NCBI GenBank assembly: GCA_965240325.2
Contig: OZ251235.1
Location: forward strand, 1,922,001 to 1,986,000
DNA length: 64,000 bases
From: Rebecca billardiae RCC1528
Taxonomy: Eukaryota > Haptophyta
Direction of reading: 5' to 3'
Numbering within the stretch: position 1 is the stretch's first letter; every line of letters begins with the position of its first letter. The notes under the pieces were generated by a model. That model worked only from the letters and a program-made list of their open reading frames with translations, did not search any database and was not told the DNA's origin. Positions 41,814 through 51,900 of the stretch are shown piece after piece. The translations under genes and the position numbers were made by a program.

Positions 41814-43780
41814 TAAACTTTTCTGAGGATAGCGCACCAGCAAAATCCCTTGACCGCCATCCGGATTTTACGGAGGCCGCGTTTGGACGCAGAAACGCGC
41901 GATGGCGAGGCCCGCCCTCGCACCACCGCTCTCGCGAGATCGCGACCGTGCGACCTGCGGCGTTGCGCTCGACGCGCTCTTTCTGCTCGGAGGCCGCGAG
42001 GACTCCCAGGTGCGCCAGCTCGCGAGCGCGCACCTTCCTCCTCGCCGCGCTCGCCGAGCACGAGCCGATCTGCAGCAGATGTGCAAGGAGCCGCATGTGG
42101 CCTTCCTCGCGCGCGCGGCACGGCTGCACACGAAAATCGTTAGAGGGCACTTCTCCGCGCATTCTACATTTTGGGGAAAGAACGCCTGAACTGCACAAAA
42201 AGTGCCCTCTAACGCTTCCGCTCCTCGCCGTTGCGTGCACGCGCAAAGGAGCACTGCAAAGGGTGCGACTGGGAGCATTCCTTCTCCCGGGCGGCCACCA
42301 CGGCCTCGGAGGTGGTGAGGAACGCGTCGGCGACCACGGCGTGGACCACCTCCGTCGCGCCGGACACTCCGGTCGCCCCTCGCCGGACTCCATCCTCGCT
42401 GCGCGCTGACCGTTTGCCGAGCGGGCTGCCCCGCCGCCTGCCCGGCGTGTGCCCGCGTGGTGACACAAGATGGTCGAAGGCGTGGCAGCGCGGTGGTGCG
42501 TGCGATCGGGGGACCCCACCTGAGCTACGACACGGGCGCGCGCGCTCATCCGTGCTCATCACGGTGGTGCACGCGCGCGTCGCGCGCTGACGCTCGTCGG
42601 CTGTCGCGCGCTGACGGCTGGGCTGCTTTGGGGTGTCGGCGGCGGCCACAGCTCGCTGGTACGGGCGCGATGGTGGCTGCGAGTGGTACGCGGCGTTGCA
42701 CCAGGTCCGTGTGCGTCACGCACGACGCTCGGCCGGCTCGCCCTCGGACCATTGGCTGAGCCCTACTCGCCGCGCGCACTGCGCGCGGCAGCCGCTCCGC
42801 AGCTGCTCCGGGCACGAAGCGCGCCCCGCGCGCTGCACGTGGGCGCGACGAGGTGGTGCAGCGAGCATGCGCGAGAGTGTGCGCGTGATGGGCACCACAA
42901 TGACGATACTTGCCATGCACATCTGCCTCTCGCCACGCCTTCGTCACGATAGCTGCGACTGCTGCCCGGAGGTGCGCTCGAGCGCTCGCGCGCGTTTGAA
43001 TCTGGGCTCGGCGGCGATCGCGTGGACGAGGGGCAGCGCGGTGCACGGTGGCGGAGCGCGTGCGGAGCGCAGCCTACACCTCCTACACGCTCCATCCAGA
43101 CACATCGCGCATGCTCGCGCGGCCTCCTCGGTCCATCACGTGCGCGTGCGCGCGCGAGCAGGTGTGCATTCGCCGGGCGCGTTCACGGCGCGCCGCGTTG
43201 GCGCGCGCGCACCGATACCCGTGCGCAGCTCGACGAGCGAGCGCGGTGTGTTTCGATGCGTATGGGGAGGCTCGAATTTACGCGCGCGCACGCGCCGGCC
43301 CTCGCCGCCCCTTCGCTCGCCCACGCCTCATCTGCGCGCTCGGCGTTTGCAGGCAGCTGCGCATTCTTTCCGACACGTGCGCAAACGAGCAGATGGCGCT
43401 GGGCGAGGTCGATTGGTGCGTCAGATATTCGGCAACGACCAGGCCCGCTTGTGTGCCGCCGCTCGTGCTACTCTCGACGACCACCTCTGGCTCGGTCGCG
43501 CGCACGAGGCTGCTCGCGGCCGAATCGTGCCGTGTACCGTCAAGCTGTACCGTGCGCAGCGAGGCGCACTCAGACGTCGGCATGGGCTCGCATGCGAGGG
43601 CCCGGCAGTGCGACGCGTCGATGGAGCATGCTCCGGATACGCTTCGGCGCACTTCCCGACGCGCACGAGCCGCTCGAAGGCGCGGAAGGGCGCCCAAACG
43701 GGGCAACCGCCATTTTGCGCCACTTCGGCCCGGATGGCGGTCAAGGGAAATTGCTGGTGCGCTATCCTCAGAAAAGTTTA
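41814..43780. mobile_element. 2 kb element with 51 bp terminal inverted repeats
   Basis: TAAACTTTTCTGAGGATAGC... at 41814-41864 is mirrored at 43730-43780 with two mismatches over 51 bp. TA at both extreme ends would fit a TA target duplication. The interior has no intact recognisable transposase: its frames are Arg/Ala/Cys-rich and differ between strands. A perfect 15 bp stem (CGTTAGAGGGCACTT, 42139-42153, with its complement at 42200-42214) encloses a 46 nt loop. The right end abuts (TA)n at 43783-43805. Confidence 0.8.
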
Positions 43781-44864
43781 ATCATATATATATATATATA
43801 TATTATATTCAACACGGGTTCACGGTCACGGCACGCACAAGGCGAGGTGACGCGTTAAACCGTCGGTGCGGCTGACCGCCGCTGGATGGCGGGGGTCGTC
43901 CGGGGCACGGGCTGCCTGAACCGCGCGGTAGCGCGTCAGAGTCGAGTCGCGGACAATCAGTGGCAGCGTGGCCGGGCTCGGAGCCGGCGGCTGGCGACTG
44001 CCGTGGCAGTCCGCGTGAGCTGTGCCGCGCCGCCGAGGCCAGCAAATGCGGGCTCGCGGCGGGCGCGGCGTGTTGCGGCGTCGACACTGCCCGGCGCAGC
44101 GCATCTCGTGCCGAGACGCGCCGCAGCGGCGGGCGGCGAAGCGCGTCGTAGCTGCCTCGCGGCACGCCCTCGAAGCAGGTGCTCCGCAGGCGAGCCTGCG
44201 CGAGGCGTGTCGGCAGGGGTGTGCGTGTGCGTGTGCGTGTGCGTGTGCTGTGTGCGTGTGCGTGTGCGTGTGCGTGTGCGTGTGCGGCGGGTGTGCGGCG
44301 AGCGTGACGGTGGCCGACGGAGACGGGCGGGAGCTCGGGGACGATGGCGAGCTCCCGCGCGCACGAGACAGAAGGCGAGTGTGTGCAGTGCAGTGCAGGA
44401 CGGCGACTGGACGGACTGAGCGGAGACAGGCGGGACACGGGTGCGACGGAGTCGTCGCCGCCTCGGCGCGTGGGCTGACGGCGGCGGCGCGGTGTGCGTG
44501 GCGCCGCCCGGCGATGGCGGCGGCTGACTGTGGCAAAGAAGGACTGGAGAGCAAGCGGGCGGTGTGCGGTGCGTGGGTGCGAGGCCATCTCTCGCGGCGG
44601 CTGACGGCAGGAGCTCTCGCCCTCATCAGGCCTGTAAACGCGGCCGGGGGCGAGCGGAGAGAAGCGGCGATGGCATGGGCGGCGCAGGCGTGCGCCTGGC
44701 CTGCGCGGGTGCAGGGCTTGGATGGCATGCGTGCAGCCACAGCGCGAGCTCACGAGGCGCCACGTGCCCCCGCGGCCCGCGGCGAGCGTCACTCGACGCG
44801 ACCCGCGAGCGCGGACAGGCGTGCCGTGCGCCGCGCTGCGACGTGCTCGGGCGCGCGCTCGCGC
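43781..44864. other. Intergenic / 3' flank of zinc-finger gene
   Basis: No gene on either strand. A GTGTGC-rich microsatellite spans about 44218-44292. Long frames here are low-complexity shadows. Confidence 0.5.
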
Positions 44865-45049
44865 TCACTCGAGCGCGGCGCCGAGGGCGGCAAGCAGGTC
44901 GTCTTCGCTCGGCGCATCGAGCAGCGCCTGCATGAGGGCGAGGTCGACCATCGGCAACGCCGCCATCGGCGCGGCTGCGGGCGGCTGCGCGCGCGCTGCC
45001 GGCCGCAGCAGCGGGTGCGGGTGCGGGTGCGGCGCGAGCGCGCCGAGTG

Positions 45050-45119
<70 letters not shown>

Positions 45120-46220
45120 CTGCTGCTGCTGCTGCGCGGCGGCGGCGGTCGGCGCCGGCTCGGCGGAGATGATCATTTGCGTCTCGCTCGACGCGGCGGT
45201 GGCGGGCTCGGCGCTCGCGGCCGCCGGCATGCGCCATGCGGCCGCCGCGGCGGGCGCCAGCTGCGCCGCCCGCGCGGGGGCGCCGTTATCTCGGAACGGT
45301 GCGGCGCTCGTGCTGCCAGTGTCGAGTGGCGCGCCGGGCGCGGCGCCCGCGGCGGCGGCGGCGCTGCACTCAGGCGTCGCAGACTGGCGCTCAGATGTGG
45401 CGTCGGCGGGCGCGGCGGCGGCGGCGGCGGCGGGCGCGGCGGCGGCGGCGGCGCGCATCGCGGCCGCCGCCGCCTCCTCGATCGCGCGCTCCACCACCTC
45501 CGTCGGCGCGGAGAGCGCCAGGGCGGCGAGCTCGTGGTTGGTGATTGCGTCGGCCGAGGGCGTGCCGAGCCACGAGTGCGGCGTGTGCGCGTTGAACTTG
45601 CAGTGGCGCTTGAGCGTGGCGCGCGAGCGGAGGCGGAGGCCGCAGGCGCACGTGAAGACGCGACCGCACGACTTGACGTGCATCGAGAAGTCCTCCTTCA
45701 CCGTGAACGACTTGGTCGTGCACACGGGGCACGTGTACTTTTTGTCGCCCGCAAAGTGGCGGCGCAAGAAGTGCTTCTTCGCCTGGTACTTGGTGGCGAA
45801 GACGCGCGTGCAGCCCGGGCACTGCGTCGGCGAGTCCCACTTGCCGTCGGCCCCGACGCCCGTCTCCGCGTCCACCACACGCGGGCGGTGCGTCGACATG
45901 TGGAACATCAGGTTTGTCTCGCGCTTGAACGACTTGCTGCACACGTGGCACGTGTACGCGTTGTCAGCCAGGCCGGCGGCGGCGAGCTTGGGCACGGTGC
46001 GCGTGGTGACGGTCGACGCGGACGCGGGCGCGAGGTCTGACGCGCCCATCGCCGCGGCGGGCCGCTTCCCGCTCACCGCCGCGCCGAGCGGCGCCGCGGC
46101 GCCGAGCGGCTGGAAGAGCTCAAGGGCGAGCGGCTCGGCCGTCACGTCCGACGCGTCTCCCGAGGAGGCGCTGGGCGAGCTGGTCGAGACGGCGCCGAGA
46201 GTGTGCATCACGAGGGACAT
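44865..46220 (-). CDS. Zinc-finger protein, plant IDD-like, four fingers, polyQ
   Basis: 451 residues, single exon. Four fingers in the plant INDETERMINATE-domain order: C2H2 (CHVCSKSFKRETNLMFHMSTH, 91-111), C2H2 (CPGCTRVFATKYQAKKHFLRRH, 134-155), C2HC (CPVCTTKSFTVKEDFSMHVKSC, 164-185) and CxC (CACGLRLRSRATLKRHCKF..H, 191-212). Fingers 2-4 are strikingly close to those of the gene at 37443-38825, so the two are paralogues. The C-terminal half is Ala-rich, followed by a polyglutamine tract encoded by an uninterrupted CAG array (CTG on the plus strand, 45051-45116, 22 units), a His/Pro repeat, and a hydrophobic-acidic end (LMQALLDAPSEDDLLAAL) that resembles an activation motif. A nuclear transcription factor is likely; targets unknown. 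Confidence 0.87.
45051..45133 (-). repeat. CAG trinucleotide array in coding sequence
   Basis: 22 uninterrupted CTG units (plus strand), one CCA interruption, then five more CTG units; in frame, encoding glutamine with one Trp (TGG) on the minus strand. Confidence 0.95.
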
Positions 46221-46808
46221 CGAGCAGGCGTGCGTGTGCCGTGGAGCGCTGTGTATACCCCTGGCGCGGCCGAACTGCTGATTCGTCTCACACCACGCGG
46301 CCCTCGTGTGCCGCTGGGAGGCTTCGTGATGGGCTGAGTGCAGGCGGATGAATGCGTGGCAACGCGTGCTCGCCCGTCGGCCTCCGTGGTCGGTGGCGTG
46401 CCTCTATTGTGTCATCAAGCGGGTACGGACAGCACCCGAGCGTGCCCAATCAGCGCAAGGTCCACAGCTTGGGAAGCGCTTCCGACGAAACATGTATAGG
46501 TCGTTTCTATGCTCTCACAAACAAAATAGAAACCGTCAATCTCGCAGCGCTAGGGCGAATTAGGACAAGGAGGTATGTCGGGGAATATCCGAGTGGGAGA
46601 TGCGCAGCCCGGCCTCTCATTGGCCACTTCCCGTCGGGTCACCGTATGCGACGGAACGGAGATACTGGGACCGCTCAGAATCAGTGGACCCTTTCTATTC
46701 ATGATTATCATAGCGTTCATACCGTGCGTACGGTAGCAGTAAATGACAATACGGCCATCGTTCCAGCCGCCGAAGGTCCCAACCGCGATCATGCGACGAT
46801 GCCCCTCA
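46221..46808. other. Intergenic, nothing recognised
   Basis: Less GC-rich than both flanking genes; likely holds the promoter of the zinc-finger gene (-) and the 3' end of the gene ending at 46809 (-). Confidence 0.5.
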
Positions 46809-48797
46809 TCACCACGCCGCCGCGTGCACGAATGCGCGCAGCCCGCGCCGCCGCGCGCGCCAGGCCCGCCGCTCTGCGAGCCAGCGCGCGAGCTCGCGCC
46901 GCCGCGCCGCCGCCACCCGCCAGAGCTCGAGCGCACGCGCACACCGGCCCAGCGCCGCGGCCGTCAGCCGCGGCGGCGCGCTCTCAGGAGAAGTCGCTCG
47001 GCGCGGCGTGGCGTGGCGCCAGCGTGCGCCGCGCCCGCCGCCGACGATCACCATGCGCGCGCGAGGCGGCGTGCGGGCACACCACCGCGCCACGGCCGCA
47101 CCGAGCGCGCGCCGCCGCGCCGCGCGGCCAAACAGGCGCAGCCCCGCTGCCAGCAGCTGTGTGCGCACGGCGCGCGCGTCGCCCGCCTGGCCGGCCGCCG
47201 CGGCGCGCGCGCGCAGCGTGCGCAGCGCGCGCGCGCGCGCCCACGCGCGCGCGCGAGCGCGCGAGCGCGCCCTGCGCGCGCGCGCGCGCCACGCCTCCAC
47301 GGCCGTGAGCAGTCTCAGCCGGCGCGAGCGCGCGGGCGCACGCGGCGGCGCGGCCGCGCGCCGTGGCGGCGCGCCGCCGCTGGGCCGCGCAGCGCCGCCG
47401 CGCGCGCCCAACTCGTAGTAGTAGGCGGCGGGCACGTGCGCGCACGCCCCGCGCGCGTGGGCGCCGTGGCGCTCGAGTTCGTCCGCCGCCCGCGCCGACG
47501 CACCGCCGCCGCTCGCCTCGCCCCGCACCAGCCTGCGCACGCGCGCGCGCCGCGCGCCGTGCTCTCGCGCGCGCGCCCACGCGCCGCGCAGCAGGCTGCG
47601 CGCCGCGCGCGCTCGCAGCAGCTCGAGCCGGGCGCGCGTGGCGCGCGCCGCCGCCGTGCGCGCGGCCAGGGCGAAGAGCCAGCGCGCGAGCAGCGCCCTC
47701 GCCCCTGCGGCCGCGTGCGCGCGCGCTGCGCCCACGCCCTCGCTGTGCGCTGCCCAGCGCCGCAGCGCCGCGGCCGCGCGTGCGCGCTCACTCGGCCACC
47801 GAGGCGTCTGCTGCGGCGGCCGGGCGCGCGCGCCGCCGAGCGCGCGCGCACGCGCGCCATGGCGCCCGTGTCGGAGCGCGCGGCGGAGGCGCGCGCCGCT
47901 CGCCGAGCTCGTGCGCCACGCGGCCCACGCGCCGCCGAGCCGCGCCACGCGCTCGCGCCGCGCTCGCTCAGCGCCGCGCGCCAGCCGCGCCAGTGCTGAG
48001 TGCAGCTGACACAGACGCGCGCGCCGCGCGCCGCGCGCGCGCGCCGCGCGCCGCGCGGCCGCGTCGCGCAGCGCGGCGTGGAGTCGGCTCCATTGGCGCG
48101 CGCGCGCGTGCGCGCGCGCGGTGGCGCGTAGTGCGCGCGGCGGCACCCGCGCCGTCGCGTCCGCGAGGAGCCGCGCCCGAAGCGCGCGCGCTCGAAGCCG
48201 GTTGAGTGCGCGCGCGCGCGCGTGCTGCTGTGCTCGCAGCGTGCTCAGCGCGCGCGCGCGCATGCTCGTGGCGCGCGCGAACGCGGTGCGCAGCGCGGTG
48301 CGCAGCGCGTGCACGCGCAGCATGCGCCTGGCCCGCCCGGCCGCCGCCTTCGCCTCGCGCTCGCGCGCGCGCAGCCGCGCGCACGCGAGGCGCAGCCGCA
48401 GCGCGCGTGCGTCGAACACTCGACGCCTCTTGGCCTCGAGAGAGCCGATGCTCGAGCGCAGGCGCGCGAGGGCGGCGCGCAGCACGTGCTGCGTCACGAC
48501 GATGGCGACGAAGCTGCCAGAACGCGTGAACGCCGCCTCGGCCGCGTCGAGCCCGGGCAGATGCGCCGCGCGCGCGCGCGCGCCGCCGCTCGGCGCCAGC
48601 GACGCCCGTTTCGCGCCGCCGCCGCGCCGCGCACCGCGCGCCACCGGTGGGTTGGGCTGCGCCCGGCCGAGCGCGCGAGGGCGCGCCACGGCGGGTGCTG
48701 CGGTGCACGGCCGATGCGGCGCCGCGGCCGCCGGCTGGCCGCCGCCGTGGAGCACGTAGCGCGCGTAGAAGTGCACGGCGTGCGCGCTCGCCGCCAT
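46809..48797 (-). CDS. Ala/Arg/Trp-rich helical protein, possibly Sfi1-like
   Basis: About 662 residues from the Met at 48797. The same frame stays open far beyond, to 51014, but that part lies antisense to the RecQ gene and is judged a shadow. The N-terminal ~20 residues (HAVHFYARYVLHGG) and FTRSGSFVAIVVTQHVL look like normal protein. The rest is built of Ala/Arg helices with regularly placed Leu and Trp (ARWLFALAART, LRRWAAHSEG, LGGAWAAWRTS, ELWRVAAARRRELARWL), reminiscent of the LLxxxFxxW centrin-binding repeats of Sfi1. Function not established. Coding DNA is made of alternating CG runs, which inflates open frames on both strands, so the gene call itself carries risk. Divergent from RecQ by 183 bp. 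Confidence 0.45.
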   Translation of the reverse strand: MAASAHAVHFYARYVLHGGGQPAAAAPHRPCTAAPAVARPRALGRAQPNPPVARGARRGGGAKRASLAPSGGARARAAHLPGLDAAEAAFTRSGSFVAIVVTQHVLRAALARLRSSIGSLEAKRRRVFDARALRLRLACARLRAREREAKAAAGRARRMLRVHALRTALRTAFARATSMRARALSTLRAQQHARARALNRLRARALRARLLADATARVPPRALRATARAHARARQWSRLHAALRDAAARRAARARGARRARLCQLHSALARLARGAERARRERVARLGGAWAAWRTSSASGARLRRALRHGRHGARARALGGARARPPQQTPRWPSERARAAAALRRWAAHSEGVGAARAHAAAGARALLARWLFALAARTAAARATRARLELLRARAARSLLRGAWARAREHGARRARVRRLVRGEASGGGASARAADELERHGAHARGACAHVPAAYYYELGARGGAARPSGGAPPRRAAAPPRAPARSRRLRLLTAVEAWRARARRARSRARARAWARARALRTLRARAAAAGQAGDARAVRTQLLAAGLRLFGRAARRRALGAAVARWCARTPPRARMVIVGGGRGARWRHATPRRATSPESAPPRLTAAALGRCARALELWRVAAARRRELARWLAERRAWRARRRGLRAFVHAAAW

Positions 48798-48980
48798 CGC
48801 AGCACTCCTGCTTGCGCCCAGGCCGGCGCGGGCGGGTCCTGGGCGTGGGCGCGCGGGCTCGCGCGTTTGAAAAATCCGGGCGGGCAAGGGCCCCGGCCGC
48901 CCAGTGCCGGGGCCCCCCGGCCCGGGCAAACAGCTCGGGCTGCGGCTGGCGCTCACGCCCGGCGCGCGTCCGCTCCGAGC
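48798..48980. promoter_or_regulatory. Spacer between divergent start codons
   Basis: 183 bp, very GC-rich, with GGGCGTGGGC and GGCCCCGG stretches and no TATA. Shared promoter inferred from the arrangement. Confidence 0.35.
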
Positions 48981-51900
48981 ATGCTGCGCCGACTGCGCGA
49001 GACGGACTGGGAGTGCCGCGCGTGCGGGTACTTCAACGACGCAGACGAGTGCGAGTGCGACATGTGCGAGCTGCGACGCCCCGCCGCCGCCGAGGGCGAG
49101 GGCGCGACCGCCGAGGCCGCCGCGGCCGCGAGCGCGGCCGCTGAAGACGACGCGGCGCGCGCTCGGTACGGCGCGGCGGGCGGGGCGCGCTTCCCGTGGA
49201 CGGACGAGCTGCGCGCGCTCGCGCGCAGCGTCTTCGGCGTGCCCGCGCTCCGCGCCGTGCAGGAGGCCGCGATCAACTGCACGCTCGACGGCCGCGACGC
49301 GTTTGTTCTGCTGCCGACCGGCGCGGGCAAGTCGCTTTGCTACCAGCTGCCCGCGCTGCTGCGCCCGGGGCTCACGCTGGTGATCACGCCGCTCGTCGCG
49401 CTGGCGCAGGACCAGGTCGACGCCCTCCGCCGGCGCGGCGTCGACGCGCGCATGCTCAGCGGCGCGATGGGCGAGGCCGCGCGCCGCGACGTGCTCAGCT
49501 CGATGGAGGCGGCCGTGCCGCCTCGGCTGCTGTATGTCACGCCCGAGCGCGTGGCGCAGAGCGCGGGGTTCGCGCGGCGGCTGCGCGGCCTGCACGCGCG
49601 GCGGCTGCTGCAGCGCGTCGCGGTGGACGAGGCGCACTGCGTCTCCGCGTACGGCCACGACTTCCGCCCGGACTTTCTGCGGCTGTGCGATATCCGGACC
49701 GCCTTCGGGCCGGCAGTGCCGCTGCTCGCGCTCACCGCGACCGCGACCGCGCGCGTCGTGGCGGAGGTGTGCGCGCAGCTGGCGATGGCGCGCCCGCTGC
49801 TCTTCCGCGCGCCGCTCGACCGGCCCTCCCTGCGCTACGCGGTCGTGCCCAAGGGCGCCGACTCGCTCGCGGCCATCGCCGCGCTCGCGCTTCAGCACGG
49901 CGCGGGTGCGGGCGAGGCGGAGGCGGGGGCGGAGGCGGAGGCGGGGGCGGAGGCGGGGGCGGAGGCGGGGGCGGAGGCGGAGGCGGAGGCGGAGGCGGAG
50001 GCGGAGGCAGAGGCGGAGGCGGCGAAGCCGGCGGAGGCAGCGGAGGTTGTGGCGGCGGAGGAGCCACAGCCGGAGCCGGAGGCGGCGGAGGTGGAGGCGG
50101 CGGAGGCGGCGGAGGCAGCAGCCAAGGCGAGCGCGGCGCACGCGGCCGAGACGTTGGCGGCGGCGGCCGGCGAGGAGGAGGATGAGGCGCGGGCAGCACG
50201 GGAGGCGCGCGGGGCACACGAGGCGGCGGGCGAGAGACAGGCCGCGCCGCTGATCGACCACGCGGCGGCGGCGGCGGCCACGCCCGCCAGCCGACCCAAG
50301 CCGCACGCCATTGCTCAATCGGAGCCGCGCCCGCTCGCGCCGCGCGATGGCCGCTGGGCCCGGTCGCGCGCCGCCCGCGCCGCCGCGCCGCGCCGCGGCG
50401 TGGGCATCGTGTACTGCATGTCGTGCAAGGAGGCTGAGGCGGTGAGCGACGCGCTGGTTCGCGCGCACGGCGTGCGCGCGGCGTTCTACCACGGGCAGAT
50501 GGAACATGCCGCGCGGCAGGCGGTGCACGCCGCCTTCCTCTCTGGGGAAGTGGCGGTGGTCGCGGCCACGTGCGCGTACGGCATGGGCGTGCACGCGCCG
50601 CACGTTCGGTTCGTGGCCCACTTCACGATGCCGCCCTCGCTCGACGCGCTGCACCAGGAGGCGGGGCGCGCGGGGCGCGACGGGCGCGGCGCGACACACG
50701 TCCTCTTCTTCGCGTACGCGGACAAGCCGAGGCTGGAGGCGCTGCTCCGGCGCTCCGCCGCGGCGAGCGGCGCGGAGGAGGCCGAGGCGCGCGCGCGCGC
50801 CGCCGCGGCCGCGCTCGCGCACAGGCTGTGCGAGCTGCGCCGCGTCTGCCTGTACGCGCTCGGCAGCGCGGGCTGTCGGAGAGGGCAGCTGCTCGAGCAG
50901 TTCGGCGAGGAGCCGCTCCCGCTCGGCCCGGCCGGCGCGCACCCGCCTCCCGGACTGCCCCCCGGACTCGCGCCCCCGCCGGCCGCCAACAGACCCGACC
51001 AGCCTGCGCCGCACGGCGCGCCGCGCCGCGCGGCCGCGGCCGCAGCAGCGCAGGATGAGGATGAGGGCGGCGCGCCGCCGTGGCGCGAGCGCTGCTGCGA
51101 CCTGTGCGACGCGCGCGCGGCCGGCCGCGCGCGCTCAGTCGACGTGACGGCGCACGCGCGCGCCGCGCTTGCGCTCGTGCGCGAGCTCGGCCGGCCGTGC
51201 GCACCCGGGTACGTGGCCAAAGTCGCCTGCGGCTCGCGCGCGCGCGAGGTGCTCGACGCCGGTCACGCCGAGCTGAGGCACTATGGCGCGCTGCGGGCGC
51301 TGCGGCGCGCGGGCGCGGTGCGCGTGCTGCAGCTGTGCGCCGCGCACGAGGTGCTGGCCGAGCGCTCGCTACCGGGCATGTACGGCGGCGCGGTGTCGGA
51401 GCTGAGCGTCGGGGCGCGCGCGCAGCTGCTCGAGGCGGGCGGCCTGCGACTCCGCCTCACGACGGATGAGCGCGCTCTGTGCGCGCCGCCCGAGCGCGCG
51501 CGCCGCGCGGCCGCGCGCCCGGCTTTGGCGCGCCCGGCGCACCCCTCGGCAGCGGCCGCGGCGGCGCACCCGGCGGCCGCGGAGTTGGGAGCGGCGCACG
51601 GCGCGGCGCTGAGCGACCCGAGCTCGGGCGAGAGCGGTGATTTCGTGCGCGTGCGCGCTGCGGGCCGCGACCGCCACCACCCGAGCACAGCCCAGGCCGG
51701 ATCGGCCGCCGGCGCGCGGCGCTGCGCGCGGCTAGGGCTGCGGCGCGCGCGCGCGCTCACCAGCGCGCGCGGCTGCGCGCTGGCTGACGCCGCGGCCGTC
51801 TGCAGCGCCGAGGCGTCGGAGGCGGAGGAGGACGACGCGTGGTCGGGCGCGGAGGAGGCGGCGGAGGAGGCGGCGGAGGCGGAGGCGGAGGACGACGACA

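Noticed and set aside
42633-43858. Transposase in the 2 kb TIR element
   Set aside because: No DDE-type or zinc-finger signature in any frame; the plus frames are Arg/Ala/Cys-rich and end by running into the terminal repeat.
44022-46040. Long plus-strand frame over the four-finger zinc-finger gene
   Set aside because: Antisense shadow; the minus strand has four well-formed fingers.
48798-51014. Upstream extension of the minus-strand frame of 46809-48797
   Set aside because: It lies antisense to the RecQ helicase core, is Arg/Ala low complexity and has no recognisable domain; GC content alone keeps it open.
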